This document shows, one piece after another, positions 44,197 to 52,612 of a stretch of DNA of 61,432 nt; the first letter of the stretch is position 1; each line of letters opens with the position of its first letter. The DNA comes from Eggerthellales bacterium (GTDB lineage Bacteria > Actinomycetota > Coriobacteriia > Coriobacteriales > Eggerthellaceae). The notes under the pieces are model-generated. The model worked only from the letters and a program-made list of their open reading frames with translations, was not told the origin of the DNA and made no database searches. The translations under genes were made by a program, and so were the position numbers. The DNA is taken from NCBI GenBank assembly GCA_029225085.1, contig JAQXVU010000041.1, forward strand, positions 1 to 61,432, given 5' to 3'.

Positions 44197-45234
44197 GTGG
44201 CAGTGAGTCACGCACCTCTGACCCCCGAGGATCTGCAGTTTCGCGTGCCCCGCAAGAAGGGGAAGATGAAGGTCGTTGAGCCTCCTTCCCCTTCTTTGGA
44301 AGGGCCCGTGGCGGATACCCACGCTCACCTCTCTATGGTCGACGCTCCGTTGGCCCTGGCTCGTTGCGCCTACTACGGGGTCGATTTCCTCTGCTGCATG
44401 GCCGATGTCACTGAGGACGCTCAGGTGGTGTTCTCCGGTCTGGAAGGATGGCTGAGGGAAGCCTCTGCCCTTGTGGCCGAGCTGCCTGCCGTTCTTGCGG
44501 CGGGGGAGGCCGAACGCGATGCGGCGGAGGCCGAACGCTCCGACGCGCTTGTCGCGAAGCCGGGTGCCGAGCTGCAGCTTCCCAAAGTGCGCCTGGCGGT
44601 GGGCGTGCACCCCCATAACGCCAAGGACTACACCCGTGAGAAGGAAGAGGAGCTGCTGACCTGCTTGGCTGATCCTCGTTGCGTGGCGGTGGGCGAGGTG
44701 GGCCTCGACTATCACTACGACCTGTCTCCCCGTGACGTGCAGCGCCGGGTCTTCACCCGTCAGGTGCAGATCGCCAAGGGCACCGGCATGCAGTTGGTGC
44801 TGCATGTGCGCGAAGCCCATGACGAGGCCCTGCAGATTCTTGATAAGGCGGGCGCCGATCCTGAGAAGACGGTGCTGCATTGCTGCAGCCTGTCTCCTGA
44901 GGAGCTGGCTCCTTGGGTGCAGCGAGGCTATCGCATCGCCTACGGCGGTGCCTACACCTTCGCCAACTCCCAGGCTTGTCGCGAGGCCTCCCATCAGGTG
45001 CCCCTTGGCGCCATGGTGATGGAGACCGATTCCCCCTACATGGCCCCTACGCCCTTGCGGGGAGCTGAGTGTCTGCCTGATTTCACGCTGTTCACCGCTT
45101 CGGCTATGGCTGCCGAGCTGGGCTTTGAGCCCGGCGAGTCCCGCAAGGCCTTCTTGGCCCAGCTGCACGATAACGCCCTTGCCTTCTTCGATAAGGAGCC
45201 GACCCCATGGCAGATGGCCCAGCACTTGTCCTAA
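44197..45234 (+). CDS. tatD: TatD family metal-dependent hydrolase
   Basis: This 345-residue TIM-barrel hydrolase has the metal ligands of TatD DNases in order: DTHAHLSM (HxH), VHPHNAKDY, AVGEVGLDYHYD, LHVREAHDE, LHCCSLSPEEL and METDSPYMAP. TatD enzymes are 3'-5' DNA/RNA exonucleases. A low-complexity insertion (AGEAERDAAEAERSDALVAK, about residues 104-125) is longer than in standard TatD. The start is a GTG 3 bp after metG; there is also a GTG two codons further. Its end overlaps the flavodoxin-like gene by 28 bp. Confidence 0.88.
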   Translation: MAVSHAPLTPEDLQFRVPRKKGKMKVVEPPSPSLEGPVADTHAHLSMVDAPLALARCAYYGVDFLCCMADVTEDAQVVFSGLEGWLREASALVAELPAVLAAGEAERDAAEAERSDALVAKPGAELQLPKVRLAVGVHPHNAKDYTREKEEELLTCLADPRCVAVGEVGLDYHYDLSPRDVQRRVFTRQVQIAKGTGMQLVLHVREAHDEALQILDKAGADPEKTVLHCCSLSPEELAPWVQRGYRIAYGGAYTFANSQACREASHQVPLGAMVMETDSPYMAPTPLRGAECLPDFTLFTASAMAAELGFEPGESRKAFLAQLHDNALAFFDKEPTPWQMAQHLS

Positions 45235-45785
45235 ACGCTTCGCCTCAGCGCCAGGGAACCTGCGGATCCTTGGCTCGTTTGGTGGCGAGCCGTCTGCGCT
45301 TCGATTCCGCTTGCGTGCAGGAGCTTGCCGGCGATGGCCAGCAGCAGGCTGAGGGCCTGTTCCTGCAGCTCGCGGACTTCCAGATTGCCGGGTGCCGCGG
45401 CTGCAATGCCTGTGCTTCCACCCCAAACCATGTCTGCGTCATCTCCGACGATATGGACGAGCTCATGGGGCTTCTGGCGGAGGCCTCATCTCTGACGGTG
45501 GTGTGCCCGGTGTACTTCGCTGGTCCGCCCTCCCAGGCCAAGGCCTTCCTAGATAGGCTGCAGCCTCATTTCTGGAAGGAGACCCGGAAGGCTCCCAAGC
45601 GCCCCGCGACTCTGTACGTGGTGGGGCAGGGAGGCGACCCTCACGGCTTCGAGCCCCTAGTGACCATCTTCCGTTCCGCCCTGGCGGTTGCCGGATTCTC
45701 CCTTACCGCCGTGCATAGCTGCATCGGCGTCAGCCCTGCAGATCTTTCCGCTTATCTCGACGAGGAGGAGATAGAGCATGCCTAG
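45207..45785 (+). CDS. Flavodoxin-fold/iron-sulfur-like NAD(P)H-dependent reductase
   Basis: This 192-residue protein has the FMN phosphate loop LNASPQRQGTCGSLA, the planar-ring region GCRGCNACASTPN with three Cys in a CxxCxxC pattern, VVCPVYFAGPPSQAKAFLDR, and YVVGQGGDP. This is the multimeric-flavodoxin (iron-sulfur flavoprotein) layout; the Cys cluster may bind an Fe-S cluster, although one spacing is short. It overlaps both neighbours (28 and 8 bp). It lies where Firmicutes have rnmV (RNase M5), which is absent here. Redox substrate unknown. Confidence 0.82.
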   Translation: MADGPALVLNASPQRQGTCGSLARLVASRLRFDSACVQELAGDGQQQAEGLFLQLADFQIAGCRGCNACASTPNHVCVISDDMDELMGLLAEASSLTVVCPVYFAGPPSQAKAFLDRLQPHFWKETRKAPKRPATLYVVGQGGDPHGFEPLVTIFRSALAVAGFSLTAVHSCIGVSPADLSAYLDEEEIEHA

Positions 45786-46797
45786 CGTGTCCCCCTTGGC
45801 TTCTTGGAACGCCACCAAGGAGGTCCTGGATGCCCACGGACTTTCCACCAAGCACTCCCTGGGTCAGAACTTCCTGGTGAACGACGGGGTTCTGGCTCAT
45901 ATCCTGCAGCTTTCCGAAGCTTGCGACGAGGATGTGGTTCTGGAAGTTGGCCCTGGCATCGGCACCTTGTCCCTGGCGCTGCTACCTCACGTGTCCCACC
46001 TTATTTCGGTGGAAGCCGACACGGACCTTCCCGCGGTGCTGACGGATACCTGCGCCGCGTATGCCTCCGATCGCTTCACCCTGTTCTCGATGGACGCCCT
46101 GAAGCTCACCGAGGCCGATCTGGTTGCGGACGCTCGGGGTGCGGCTGGCGTTGAGGCCGTTGCGGACGTTCAGGGTGCGGCTGGCGTCGAGGCCTCTGTG
46201 GGCTCCCGGAGTTCCGCTTTGGTGCCCGGCTTTGCGCCGTTGCCCCAGCGCCTTCCCAACAAGCTCATTTCCAACTTGCCCTATGCGGTGGCAGCCACGT
46301 TGGTCCTCGACTACTTCCAGCGCTTCCCCTTCATTCAGAGCATGACGGTGATGGTGCAGAAGGAGGTGGCCGACCGCATGTGCGCCGACATCGGCTGCAA
46401 GGACTACGGCGCCTATACCGTGAAGCTGCGGTTGTACGCGGATTTCGTGGGCAGGTTCCCCGTGTCGCCAGGCAACTTCTTCCCGCCACCCCGGGTCGAT
46501 TCCGCGGTGGTGCGCTTCGACAGGCGCGGTGCTGGCGATGAGCTAGGGGACCTGACGGAGGAGGATCGCGCTTGGGCGTGCCTGATGGCCGATGCCGCTT
46601 TTGCCGCTCGTCGGAAAACTATTTCCAATTCCTGCAAATCCTTCTTCTCCCGCTATGGGGGAACCTATGGGCGCATCGTCGAAAACCTGCCCGCCATTTT
46701 CGCTGACGCGGGTATTGACCCCCGCCGACGTGGGGAGACGCTAACACTTGCAGACTTTGTGTTGTTGGGCAAATTGGCTAAAGCGGTGATTGACTAA
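45778..46797 (+). CDS. ksgA: 16S rRNA dimethyladenosine transferase
   Basis: This 339-residue SAM enzyme adds two methyl groups to each of two adjacent adenosines at the 3' end of 16S rRNA. The family motifs are LGQNFLVNDGVL, LEVGPGIGTLSLALL, the catalytic NLPY (166-169) and FPVSPGNFFPPPRVDSAVV. Between the methyl-donor pocket and NLPY lies an insertion of about 40 residues, including two 12-residue VAD(A/V)(R/Q)GAAGVEA units, longer than in ordinary KsgA. It starts 8 bp inside the flavodoxin gene. Veg follows by 54 bp. Confidence 0.92.
   Translation: MPSVSPLASWNATKEVLDAHGLSTKHSLGQNFLVNDGVLAHILQLSEACDEDVVLEVGPGIGTLSLALLPHVSHLISVEADTDLPAVLTDTCAAYASDRFTLFSMDALKLTEADLVADARGAAGVEAVADVQGAAGVEASVGSRSSALVPGFAPLPQRLPNKLISNLPYAVAATLVLDYFQRFPFIQSMTVMVQKEVADRMCADIGCKDYGAYTVKLRLYADFVGRFPVSPGNFFPPPRVDSAVVRFDRRGAGDELGDLTEEDRAWACLMADAAFAARRKTISNSCKSFFSRYGGTYGRIVENLPAIFADAGIDPRRRGETLTLADFVLLGKLAKAVID
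46123..46194. repeat. 36-bp tandem duplication inside ksgA
   Basis: Units 46123-46158 and 46159-46194 are nearly identical and encode two copies of a 12-residue block (residues 116-127 and 128-139). The repeat keeps the frame. Confidence 0.9.
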
Positions 46798-46851
46798 TGT
46801 GTTAAACTTTCCAACGGAATTTTTGCATTTTCGTGACGGAGGATAGTTCAC

Positions 46852-47181
46852 ATGGATTTGGAGAAGCAGGTAAACCTCATCGGCTCCATACATGACACCC
46901 TCAACGATTTCGTGGGACAGCGCCTGAAGGTTCGCGCCAACATGGGCCGCTCCAAGATCGTCGAGAATGAGGGTGTACTGAAGCAGGTTCATCCATCTCT
47001 GTTCATTATGGAGGTCGATCGTAAGCGGGGTCGCACGGCCCGTCAGTCCTACCAGTACGTCGATGTACTCACCGGCATGGTAGAGCTTTCCCACGACGGC
47101 GAGTCCCTGTTCGAGCCCCTTATGCTCGAGCTGAACGGCAAGCCCGCTGATGAGGCAGAGCTGGTAGACCAGGAGGCATAA
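46852..47181 (+). CDS. veg: Veg-family protein
   Basis: This 109-residue protein has the DUF1021/Veg core: LKVRANMGRSKIVENEG, then VHPSLFIMEV and ARQSYQYVDVLTGMVEL. In Bacillus subtilis Veg affects biofilm formation; the biochemistry is unclear. Its position next to ksgA is conserved in Gram-positive bacteria. The ATG at 46852 has GGAGGAT upstream. Its last codons and stop are duplicated immediately downstream. Confidence 0.92.
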   Translation: MDLEKQVNLIGSIHDTLNDFVGQRLKVRANMGRSKIVENEGVLKQVHPSLFIMEVDRKRGRTARQSYQYVDVLTGMVELSHDGESLFEPLMLELNGKPADEAELVDQEA

Positions 47182-47198
47182 GGACCAGGAGGCATGAG
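47167..47198. repeat. 16-bp tandem duplication of the veg stop
   Basis: GACCAGGAGGCATAAG (47167) is followed directly by GACCAGGAGGCATGAG (47183). Fifteen of sixteen bases agree, and the copy keeps a stop codon in a different frame. Confidence 0.85.
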
Positions 47199-47272
47199 CC
47201 TTCGGCGGCAAGCTGATTTTCCGGAGCGCTTGATGCATGTCAGGCGCTCCTTCGCTTATAGAGAGGAGTCTT

Positions 47273-47821
47273 GTGGAAGAGGAAGAGAAGAAGGGCGGCT
47301 TTCTGCGCAGCGCCATCGAGCTGGTGGTCATGTTCGTCATCATTTTGGCCATCACCTTCGGCATTACCAACTATGTGGTGACCCCTTACCAGATTCCCTC
47401 GGAGTCTATGACCACTACCATCCTCGAGGGCGACCGCGTGCTCTCCGAGAAGGTCAGCTACTACGGCGGTTCCCCTGAGCCTGGCCAGATCGTCACCTTC
47501 AACGATGTGGATGACGAGGGCTCGGTGCTCATTAAGCGCTGCATCGCTACGGCAGGGCAGACCGTCGACTTGCGTGACGGCGAGGTCTACGTCGATGGCC
47601 AGCGCCTCGAGGAGCCCTACACTCAGGGCAGGCCTTCCTATGACTTGGAATCCGACGTTACCTATCCCCATACGGTGGCCGAGGGCTGCATCTGGGTCAT
47701 GGGCGATAACCGCACCAACTCCCTTGATAGCCGCTGGTTCGGCGATGTGCCCCTCGAGAACGTGACGGGACACGCCTTCTTCCGCTATTGGCCTATCGAT
47801 CGCATCGGAGGCATGGAATAG
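47273..47821 (+). CDS. lepB: Signal peptidase I
   Basis: The GTG at 47273 with AGAGGAG upstream gives 182 residues. A membrane helix (IELVVMFVIILAITFGITNYVV) precedes the catalytic Ser43 (QIPSESMTTT) and the general base Lys88 (LIKRCIA). VMGDNRTNSLDSRWFG and the closing AFFRYWPI are type I signal peptidase box D/E. It is a single-TM Gram-positive type that removes signal peptides at the outer face of the membrane. The window encodes several secreted proteins that would be its substrates. Confidence 0.92.
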   Translation: MEEEEKKGGFLRSAIELVVMFVIILAITFGITNYVVTPYQIPSESMTTTILEGDRVLSEKVSYYGGSPEPGQIVTFNDVDDEGSVLIKRCIATAGQTVDLRDGEVYVDGQRLEEPYTQGRPSYDLESDVTYPHTVAEGCIWVMGDNRTNSLDSRWFGDVPLENVTGHAFFRYWPIDRIGGME

Positions 47822-47835
47822 GCCGGAAACCTCTC

Positions 47836-48015
47836 GTGGCGTTATGGGGCCGCCGAGAAAGCTCTCGCATCCGCATGACGGGGCGGGGGTCGTCGGGAGC
47901 TGCTGAGCCTGGCTCCACCCGCAAACAACATCCGTGGCGTTATAGGGCCACCGAGAAACTCTCGCATCCGCACCCGCTTCGCTCTGCGAAGGATGCTCGA
48001 GCTCCTCGGTGGCCC
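47836..48015. repeat. Direct and inverted repeats forming a large hairpin
   Basis: A block of about 40 bp (GTGGCGTTATRGGGCCRCCG then AGAAA...CTCTCGCATCCGCA) occurs at 47836-47875 and 47934-47972. In the second copy GGGCCACCGAG (47945-47955) pairs with CTCGGTGGCCC (48005-48015); inner pairs GCATCC/GGATGC and TTCGC/GCGAA add to the stem. A second copy of the right arm (CTCGGTGGCTC) is at 48095-48105. It may be the 3' structure of the lepB transcript or a mobile-repeat relic. Confidence 0.6.
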
Positions 48016-48125
48016 TTGTGCGTTCCGGCGGGCTCGCTGTTTAAAAGTTTCAGCCTCTTGGTGCCTAAGCCGCCCCGTTTCCGATCGCGGGTTCCTCGGT
48101 GGCTCTGTGCGCCTCGAGTGCTTTA

Positions 48126-48560
48126 ACTGGCCGGGGCTTAGTGGGGTCCTGGGTGGCTAGAGCTTTGGCAAATGGAGACGGGGGAGGATAGAACCCTGGT
48201 GAATGGAGGTGGGGACTAGGATTCGGGTTGAATGGCTAGAACCTCGCTAAATGGCAGTGGGGTGGCTAGAAACTCGCTAAATGACACGGTGAACAAGGAA
48301 AATCAGGCTTATTTGGCGACTTCTTCGCTAAATGACAATCATCGTGAGAGAAGATGGCAGTTAATAAGAATTAATCTTGAAGTTTCTATACAGAATGAAT
48401 TGTCTGACCATCATTTATCTTCTTCAACCTGGCTTCGCTGCGCCATTAAGCGGAAAACTCGCCACGCGACCCTTAAAAAGGAAAGTTCGATTGCGCATTT
48501 AGGGACAAACTCGCCACCAACCCTCTGTTCCGAGGTTTTCCATTGCCATTAAGAGGGATT
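48126..48560. repeat. AT-rich core flanked by TCGCTAAATG-type repeats
   Basis: Between 48150 and 48290 a decayed unit of about 30 bp recurs (GGCTAGAACCTCGCTAAATG, then GGCTAGAAACTCGCTAAATG). TCGCTAAATG occurs at 48244, 48274 and 48325. 48300-48430 is the most AT-rich stretch of this gap, and on its right side sequences such as GCATTTAGGG and CTCGCCACCA look like the same motif turned round. No gene or RNA was recognised; a 106-codon frame here simply follows the repeat. It lies just beyond the 3' end of a tRNA gene on the same strand. Confidence 0.5.
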
Positions 48561-48576
48561 CTGGCCACTTGGGGTT

Positions 48577-48676
48577 GGGACCGCCGGAATGTGGGCTGGC
48601 CGGGATCGCCGGAATGTGGGCTGGCCGGGTCCGCGGGAATACGAGTTGATCGGGATCGCTGAAGCGTAGCTAGCCG
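48577..48676. repeat. Four 25-bp tandem repeats
   Basis: Units begin at 48577, 48602, 48627 and 48652. The first two are GGGAYCGCCGGAATGTGGGC plus TGGCC; the third and fourth keep the frame and GGG start but have diverged. It lies just before the tRNA terminator. Confidence 0.85.
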
Positions 48677-48691
48677 GGGCTTTCAAATGAA

Positions 48692-48721
48692 AAGGCCGAA
48701 CATCATGTGATGTTCGGCCTT
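48692..48721 (-). terminator. Intrinsic terminator of tRNA-Ala
   Basis: AAGGCCGAACATCA and TGATGTTCGGCCTT are a perfect inverted repeat. On the minus strand it lies 10 bp past the CCA end of the tRNA and runs into TTTTCATTTG. Confidence 0.9.
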
Positions 48722-48730
48722 GCTAATTCA

Positions 48731-48806
48731 TGGTGGAGATGATGGGGTTCGAACCCACGGCCTCCGCATTGCGAACGCGGCGCTCTCCCAACTGAGCTAC
48801 ATCCCC
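48731..48806 (-). tRNA. tRNA-Ala (anticodon CGC)
   Basis: On the minus strand the 76-nt gene begins GGGGATGTAGCTCAG and ends with a genomic CCA. The D-arm (GCTCAGTTGGGAGAGC), anticodon stem CCGCG/TGCGG, anticodon loop TTCGCAA with anticodon CGC, and T-arm GGTTCGAACC all fold. The acceptor stem GGGGATG/CATCTCC puts G3 opposite U70, the well-known alanine identity pair. It reads GCG alanine codons. Confidence 0.96.
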
Positions 48807-48875
48807 GTTTGGGCGTGTTCCATTTTGCTCCAAGGCCCCGACCTTTGTCAATGAGTCCCGCAGGTCGTTGCGGGA

Positions 48876-49030
48876 CGGCGCGCGGTTGCGCGGTGGGGTT
48901 GGCCTGATGGGTGCCGCGCGGTTGCAGGTTGCCGAGCGGCGCGCGGTTGCGCGTTGGGTTGGCCTGATGGGTGCTGCGCGGTTGCAGGTTGCCGAGCGGC
49001 GCGCGGTTGCGGGGTGGGGGCGGCCTGGTA
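48876..49030. repeat. 60-bp tandem repeats upstream of the helicase gene
   Basis: Two full units (48876-48935 and 48936-48995) and a partial third share CGGCGCGCGGTTGCG, a GGGTTGGCCTGATGGGTG centre and CGCGGTTGCAGGTTGCCGAG. The period is exactly 60 bp. The frame that includes the helicase can be read through it, but the helicase ATG at 49132 has the ribosome site. The rest of 48807-49131 shows no other gene. Confidence 0.9.
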
Positions 49031-49131
49031 TCATCAGAGGCCTACGTGTGATTATGGCGCGGGCGCGAACAGTTGCCCTGGCGCAGCGCACTCATGTGCC
49101 CCGTGGCATCCCGACGAGAAAGGTCCCCTGT

Positions 49132-51717
49132 ATGGATTCCTACTTCCAGAAGATACTTGAAGGCGAGGAGAGTGCTCATACCTTCGGTTCCTTGGGCCGT
49201 CTCGCTGACGAGGTGTGGGATGCCGAGTTGGGCAGCGATGGGGCAGAGGTCCTCGACCGCTTCCTTGGCTGGGTGGAATCCCGCGGTATCGATCTATGGC
49301 CTCACCAGGAAGACGCTCTCATGAACCTCATGGCGGGAGACCACGTCATTCTGGGTACGCCTACTGGCTCCGGCAAGTCCCTGGTGGCCCTGGGCATGCA
49401 TTTCCTGGCCCTGTGCGACGACAAGACTTCCTTCTACACGGCGCCCATCAAGGCACTGGTGTCCGAGAAGTTCTTCCAGCTGGTAGAGGTCTTCGGCCGT
49501 CAGTACGTGGGTATGATCACCGGCGACACCTCCATTAATCCTACGGCTCCCATCATCTGCTGCACCGCAGAGATCTTGGCGAACCAGGCTCTGCGAGAGG
49601 GCGCTGAGTCCGACGTGAGCTACGTGGCCATGGACGAGTTCCATTACTACGGAGACCCGGACCGCGGTTGGGCCTGGCAGGTGCCTCTGCTGACCCTGCC
49701 CAACTGCCAGTTCCTGCTCATGAGCGCGACCTTGGGAGACACCAGCGCCATTGCAGAATCCCTTCAGGAGCGCACTGGCGTGCAGGTAGACGTCATCGAT
49801 GACGCACCTCGCCCCGTGCCCCTGAGCTACGAATACGTGGATACCTCTCTGGAAGCCACGGTGGAATTGGCCATGAACAAGGGCGCCGCTCCCATCTACG
49901 TGGTGCATTTCTCTCAGGACGAGGCCCTCGCCAGCGCTCAGGCTCTGGCAAGCTTCGGCATCACCACCAAGGAGCAGCGTGAGGCCATCAAACAGGCCAG
50001 CAAGGGCACCAGCTTCTCCTCGGCGTTCGGCAAGATCTTGCAGCGCCTCCTAAGCTGCGGCATCGGCGTGCACCATGCGGGCATGCTGCCTCGCTATCGC
50101 CTGCTGGTAGAGAAGCTGGCTCAGCAGGGCCTGCTGCCGGTGATCTGCGGAACCGACACCTTGGGCGTGGGCATCAACGTGCCCATTCACACCGTGATCC
50201 TCACGCAGCTCACCAAGTTTGACGGCACGAAGATGCGCCGCCTGAACCCCCGCGAGTTCCATCAGATCGCCGGCCGTGCGGGCCGCAGCGGATTCGACAC
50301 CGAGGGTCTGGTCATCGCCGAGGCCCCCGAGCACGAGATCGAGAACGCCAAGCTGAAGCGTAAGGCTGCCGGCGACCCCAAGAAGCTGAAGAAGCTGAAG
50401 CTGAAGAAGCCTCCTGAGCGCTTCGTGGCCTGGAACGAGAAGACCTTCACCACTCTCATCGAGGCTCGTCCTCCCGCCCTAAAGCCCCACCTGCGCATCA
50501 CCCATTCCATGGTGCTGGCCGAGATCAGCCAGGGTGGCGATGCCAAGGCCCGCGTGGCTGCCCTCATCGACGACTCCCTGCAGACCGATGAGCAGAAGCT
50601 CAACCTGCATGCCCGAGCCGCAGAGGTGTTCGCCACCCTCATCGCTGCCGGCGTGGTGGTGGAAGAGACGGCGGATGACGGCTCCCTGCAGCACACCCTT
50701 ACGGTCGACCTGCCCGACGATTTCGCCCTCGACCAGCCCCTGAGCCCCTTCCTGCTGGCATCCCTCGAGCTCCTTGACCCCGAGAGCGACACCTACGCCC
50801 TCGATGCGGTGTCTATGGTGGAGGCCACTATGGAAGACCCCCGTCAGATTCTGCGGGCTCAGGAGCGTCGCGCCCGCGACAAGGCCTGGGCGGAGATGAA
50901 GGCTGAGGGCGTCGACCATGATTCTATGGTGGAAGAGATCGCCGAGGTCACCTATCCCAAGCCTTTGGAAGACCTGCTGGAAGGTGCCTTCGACCTGTAC
51001 TGCAAGAGCGTGCCCTGGGCCAGGGATTATGCCCTGAGCCCTAAGTCGATCCTGCGGGAGATGATAGAGAAGGGCGACACCTTCAAGAGTTATGTGGCAA
51101 GCTACGGCATCGCTCGCTCTGAGGGCCTGCTGCTGCGCTATCTGTCCGAGACCTATCGCTCCCTCGACAAGACCATCCCCCTCGACAAGCGCAATGACCA
51201 GCTGAAGGACATCATCGCCTGGCTGTCCGTGGTGGTGCGCTCCGTCGATTCCAGCCTGGTAGACGAGTGGGAGGGTGCCGGCGTGACCGAGGATGCCGAG
51301 CCTCTGGTTTTGGCAGGTTCCGTGGTCACCGATCGCCGTGGCCTTACGGTGCTGGTGCGTAATGCCCTGTTCACCCGCGTGAAGCTGGCAGCTGCCGACG
51401 ATGCGGAGTCCCTGGGCGACCTGGATGCCGATTGGGGCTTCGGCTACCGTCGTTGGCGGGAGGCGCTGGATGCCTATTACGACCTCTACGACGAGATCCT
51501 CACGGACGCCGATGCTCGCAACGCCAGCTACTTCCATATAGATGAGGCGGATGAGAAGGAGAAGCATCTGTGGCACGTGCTGCAGATTGTGAAGGACCCC
51601 GAGGACACCCGGGAGTTCCGCATGGTGGCCGACGTCGACCTCGATGCCACTCAGGATGGCGGTGACGTGGTGTTCACCTCCTTCGCGGCGGGCTTCTTCG
51701 ACGACTTGGCGCAGTAG
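49132..51717 (+). CDS. Ski2-like DEAD/DEAH helicase (DUF3516 type)
   Basis: This 861-residue protein has the helicase motifs I to VI: LGTPTGSGKSLVALGMHF (I), TAPIKALVSEKF (Ia), AMDEFHYYGDPDRGWAW (II, DEFH-type), LLMSATLGDTSAI (III), VVHFSQDEALA (IV), CGTDTLGVGINVP (V) and HQIAGRAGRSGFD (VI). The DEVH-like box and order are typical of Ski2-like RNA/DNA helicases. The C-terminal half, with KKLKKLKLKKPPERFVAW and a long helical tail, looks like DUF3516. Proteins of this type may act in RNA decay or DNA repair. Start 49132 with GAAAGG. Confidence 0.88.
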   Translation: MDSYFQKILEGEESAHTFGSLGRLADEVWDAELGSDGAEVLDRFLGWVESRGIDLWPHQEDALMNLMAGDHVILGTPTGSGKSLVALGMHFLALCDDKTSFYTAPIKALVSEKFFQLVEVFGRQYVGMITGDTSINPTAPIICCTAEILANQALREGAESDVSYVAMDEFHYYGDPDRGWAWQVPLLTLPNCQFLLMSATLGDTSAIAESLQERTGVQVDVIDDAPRPVPLSYEYVDTSLEATVELAMNKGAAPIYVVHFSQDEALASAQALASFGITTKEQREAIKQASKGTSFSSAFGKILQRLLSCGIGVHHAGMLPRYRLLVEKLAQQGLLPVICGTDTLGVGINVPIHTVILTQLTKFDGTKMRRLNPREFHQIAGRAGRSGFDTEGLVIAEAPEHEIENAKLKRKAAGDPKKLKKLKLKKPPERFVAWNEKTFTTLIEARPPALKPHLRITHSMVLAEISQGGDAKARVAALIDDSLQTDEQKLNLHARAAEVFATLIAAGVVVEETADDGSLQHTLTVDLPDDFALDQPLSPFLLASLELLDPESDTYALDAVSMVEATMEDPRQILRAQERRARDKAWAEMKAEGVDHDSMVEEIAEVTYPKPLEDLLEGAFDLYCKSVPWARDYALSPKSILREMIEKGDTFKSYVASYGIARSEGLLLRYLSETYRSLDKTIPLDKRNDQLKDIIAWLSVVVRSVDSSLVDEWEGAGVTEDAEPLVLAGSVVTDRRGLTVLVRNALFTRVKLAAADDAESLGDLDADWGFGYRRWREALDAYYDLYDEILTDADARNASYFHIDEADEKEKHLWHVLQIVKDPEDTREFRMVADVDLDATQDGGDVVFTSFAAGFFDDLAQ

Positions 51718-51787
51718 CGGTTCCGCGGCGGCCCATCAGGGGTACAATGGCCTGACGTAATGAACGAACTCCGAAGAAAGGTCGTCT

Positions 51788-52603
51788 ATGAAGGCCCTTA
51801 TTCCTGCTGCCGGTCTCGGCACTCGCTTCCTCCCAGTCACCAAGTCCGTGCCTAAGGAGATGCTCCCCGTTGTCGACAGGCCCCAGATTCAGTACATCGT
51901 GGAAGAAGGCCTGGCCTCCGGCGCTGACGAGGTCGTTATCATCAACAGCCGCGAGAAGAAGATCATCGAGGACTACTTCACCGAGAACGCCCACCTGGTG
52001 AGCCACCTGCGCGCTAAGGGCAAGGACGCCTATGCTGACGAGGTGCAGCACGTGGGCGAGCTGCCGGTGAGCTACGTGTATCAGGACGAGCCTCTGGGCT
52101 TGGGCCATGCCGTGCACTGCGCCGCCGAGAAGACCGGGGACGAGCCCTTCTTCGTGCTGCTGGGCGACGTGATCGTTCCCGGCAACGACATGCTGGTGCG
52201 CATGAAGGAAGTCTCTGATGCCCATAACGGCGCCAGCGTCATCGCCGTGCTGCCTGTTCCCGAGGACCAGGTGAGCCGTTTCGGTATCATCGCCGGTGAG
52301 GCTGTGTCCGACGACGTGTGGAAGGTCGAATCCCTGGTAGAGAAGCCTGCCGTCGAGGACGCTCCTTCTAACCTGGCGGTCTTCGGTCGCTACCTGCTGT
52401 CTCCTCGCGTCATGGATCTTTTGGCAGAGGTGAAGCCCGGTGCCGGCGGAGAGATTCAGCTTACCGACGCTATGGACGCCGTGCTGAAGGAGGAGGAGAT
52501 GTACGCCCTGATCATCGATGGCGATGAGGGCTTCGACCTGGGCACCGTCGACTCCTGGCTCGAGACCAACAACATCCTCTATCAGCGCCGCTTCGGCAAA
52601 TAG
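51788..52603 (+). CDS. galU: UTP-glucose-1-phosphate uridylyltransferase
   Basis: This 271-residue enzyme makes UDP-glucose for cell-surface sugars. The nucleotide-binding loop LIPAAGLGTRFLPVTKSVPK and EMLPVVDRPQIQYIVEE are exact family features, and GEIQLTDAMDAVLKE and DLGTVDSWLETN follow. It is slightly shorter than the usual 290-300. A TACAAT (51743-51748) before it may be the -10. The next gene starts 9 bp after its stop. Confidence 0.94.
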   Translation: MKALIPAAGLGTRFLPVTKSVPKEMLPVVDRPQIQYIVEEGLASGADEVVIINSREKKIIEDYFTENAHLVSHLRAKGKDAYADEVQHVGELPVSYVYQDEPLGLGHAVHCAAEKTGDEPFFVLLGDVIVPGNDMLVRMKEVSDAHNGASVIAVLPVPEDQVSRFGIIAGEAVSDDVWKVESLVEKPAVEDAPSNLAVFGRYLLSPRVMDLLAEVKPGAGGEIQLTDAMDAVLKEEEMYALIIDGDEGFDLGTVDSWLETNNILYQRRFGK

Positions 52604-52612
52604 GGAGGGACC

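Noticed and set aside
48232-48552. 106-codon open frame in the repeat island
   Set aside because: It follows the TCGCTAAATG repeat (SLN units), has no ribosome site and no domain.
47836-48676. CRISPR array
   Set aside because: Repeat units differ in length and orientation, there are no regular spacers, and no cas gene is near.
48731-48806. Attachment-site duplication of the tRNA 3' end
   Set aside because: I looked for a second copy of the T-arm and acceptor sequence in the adjacent gap and did not see one.
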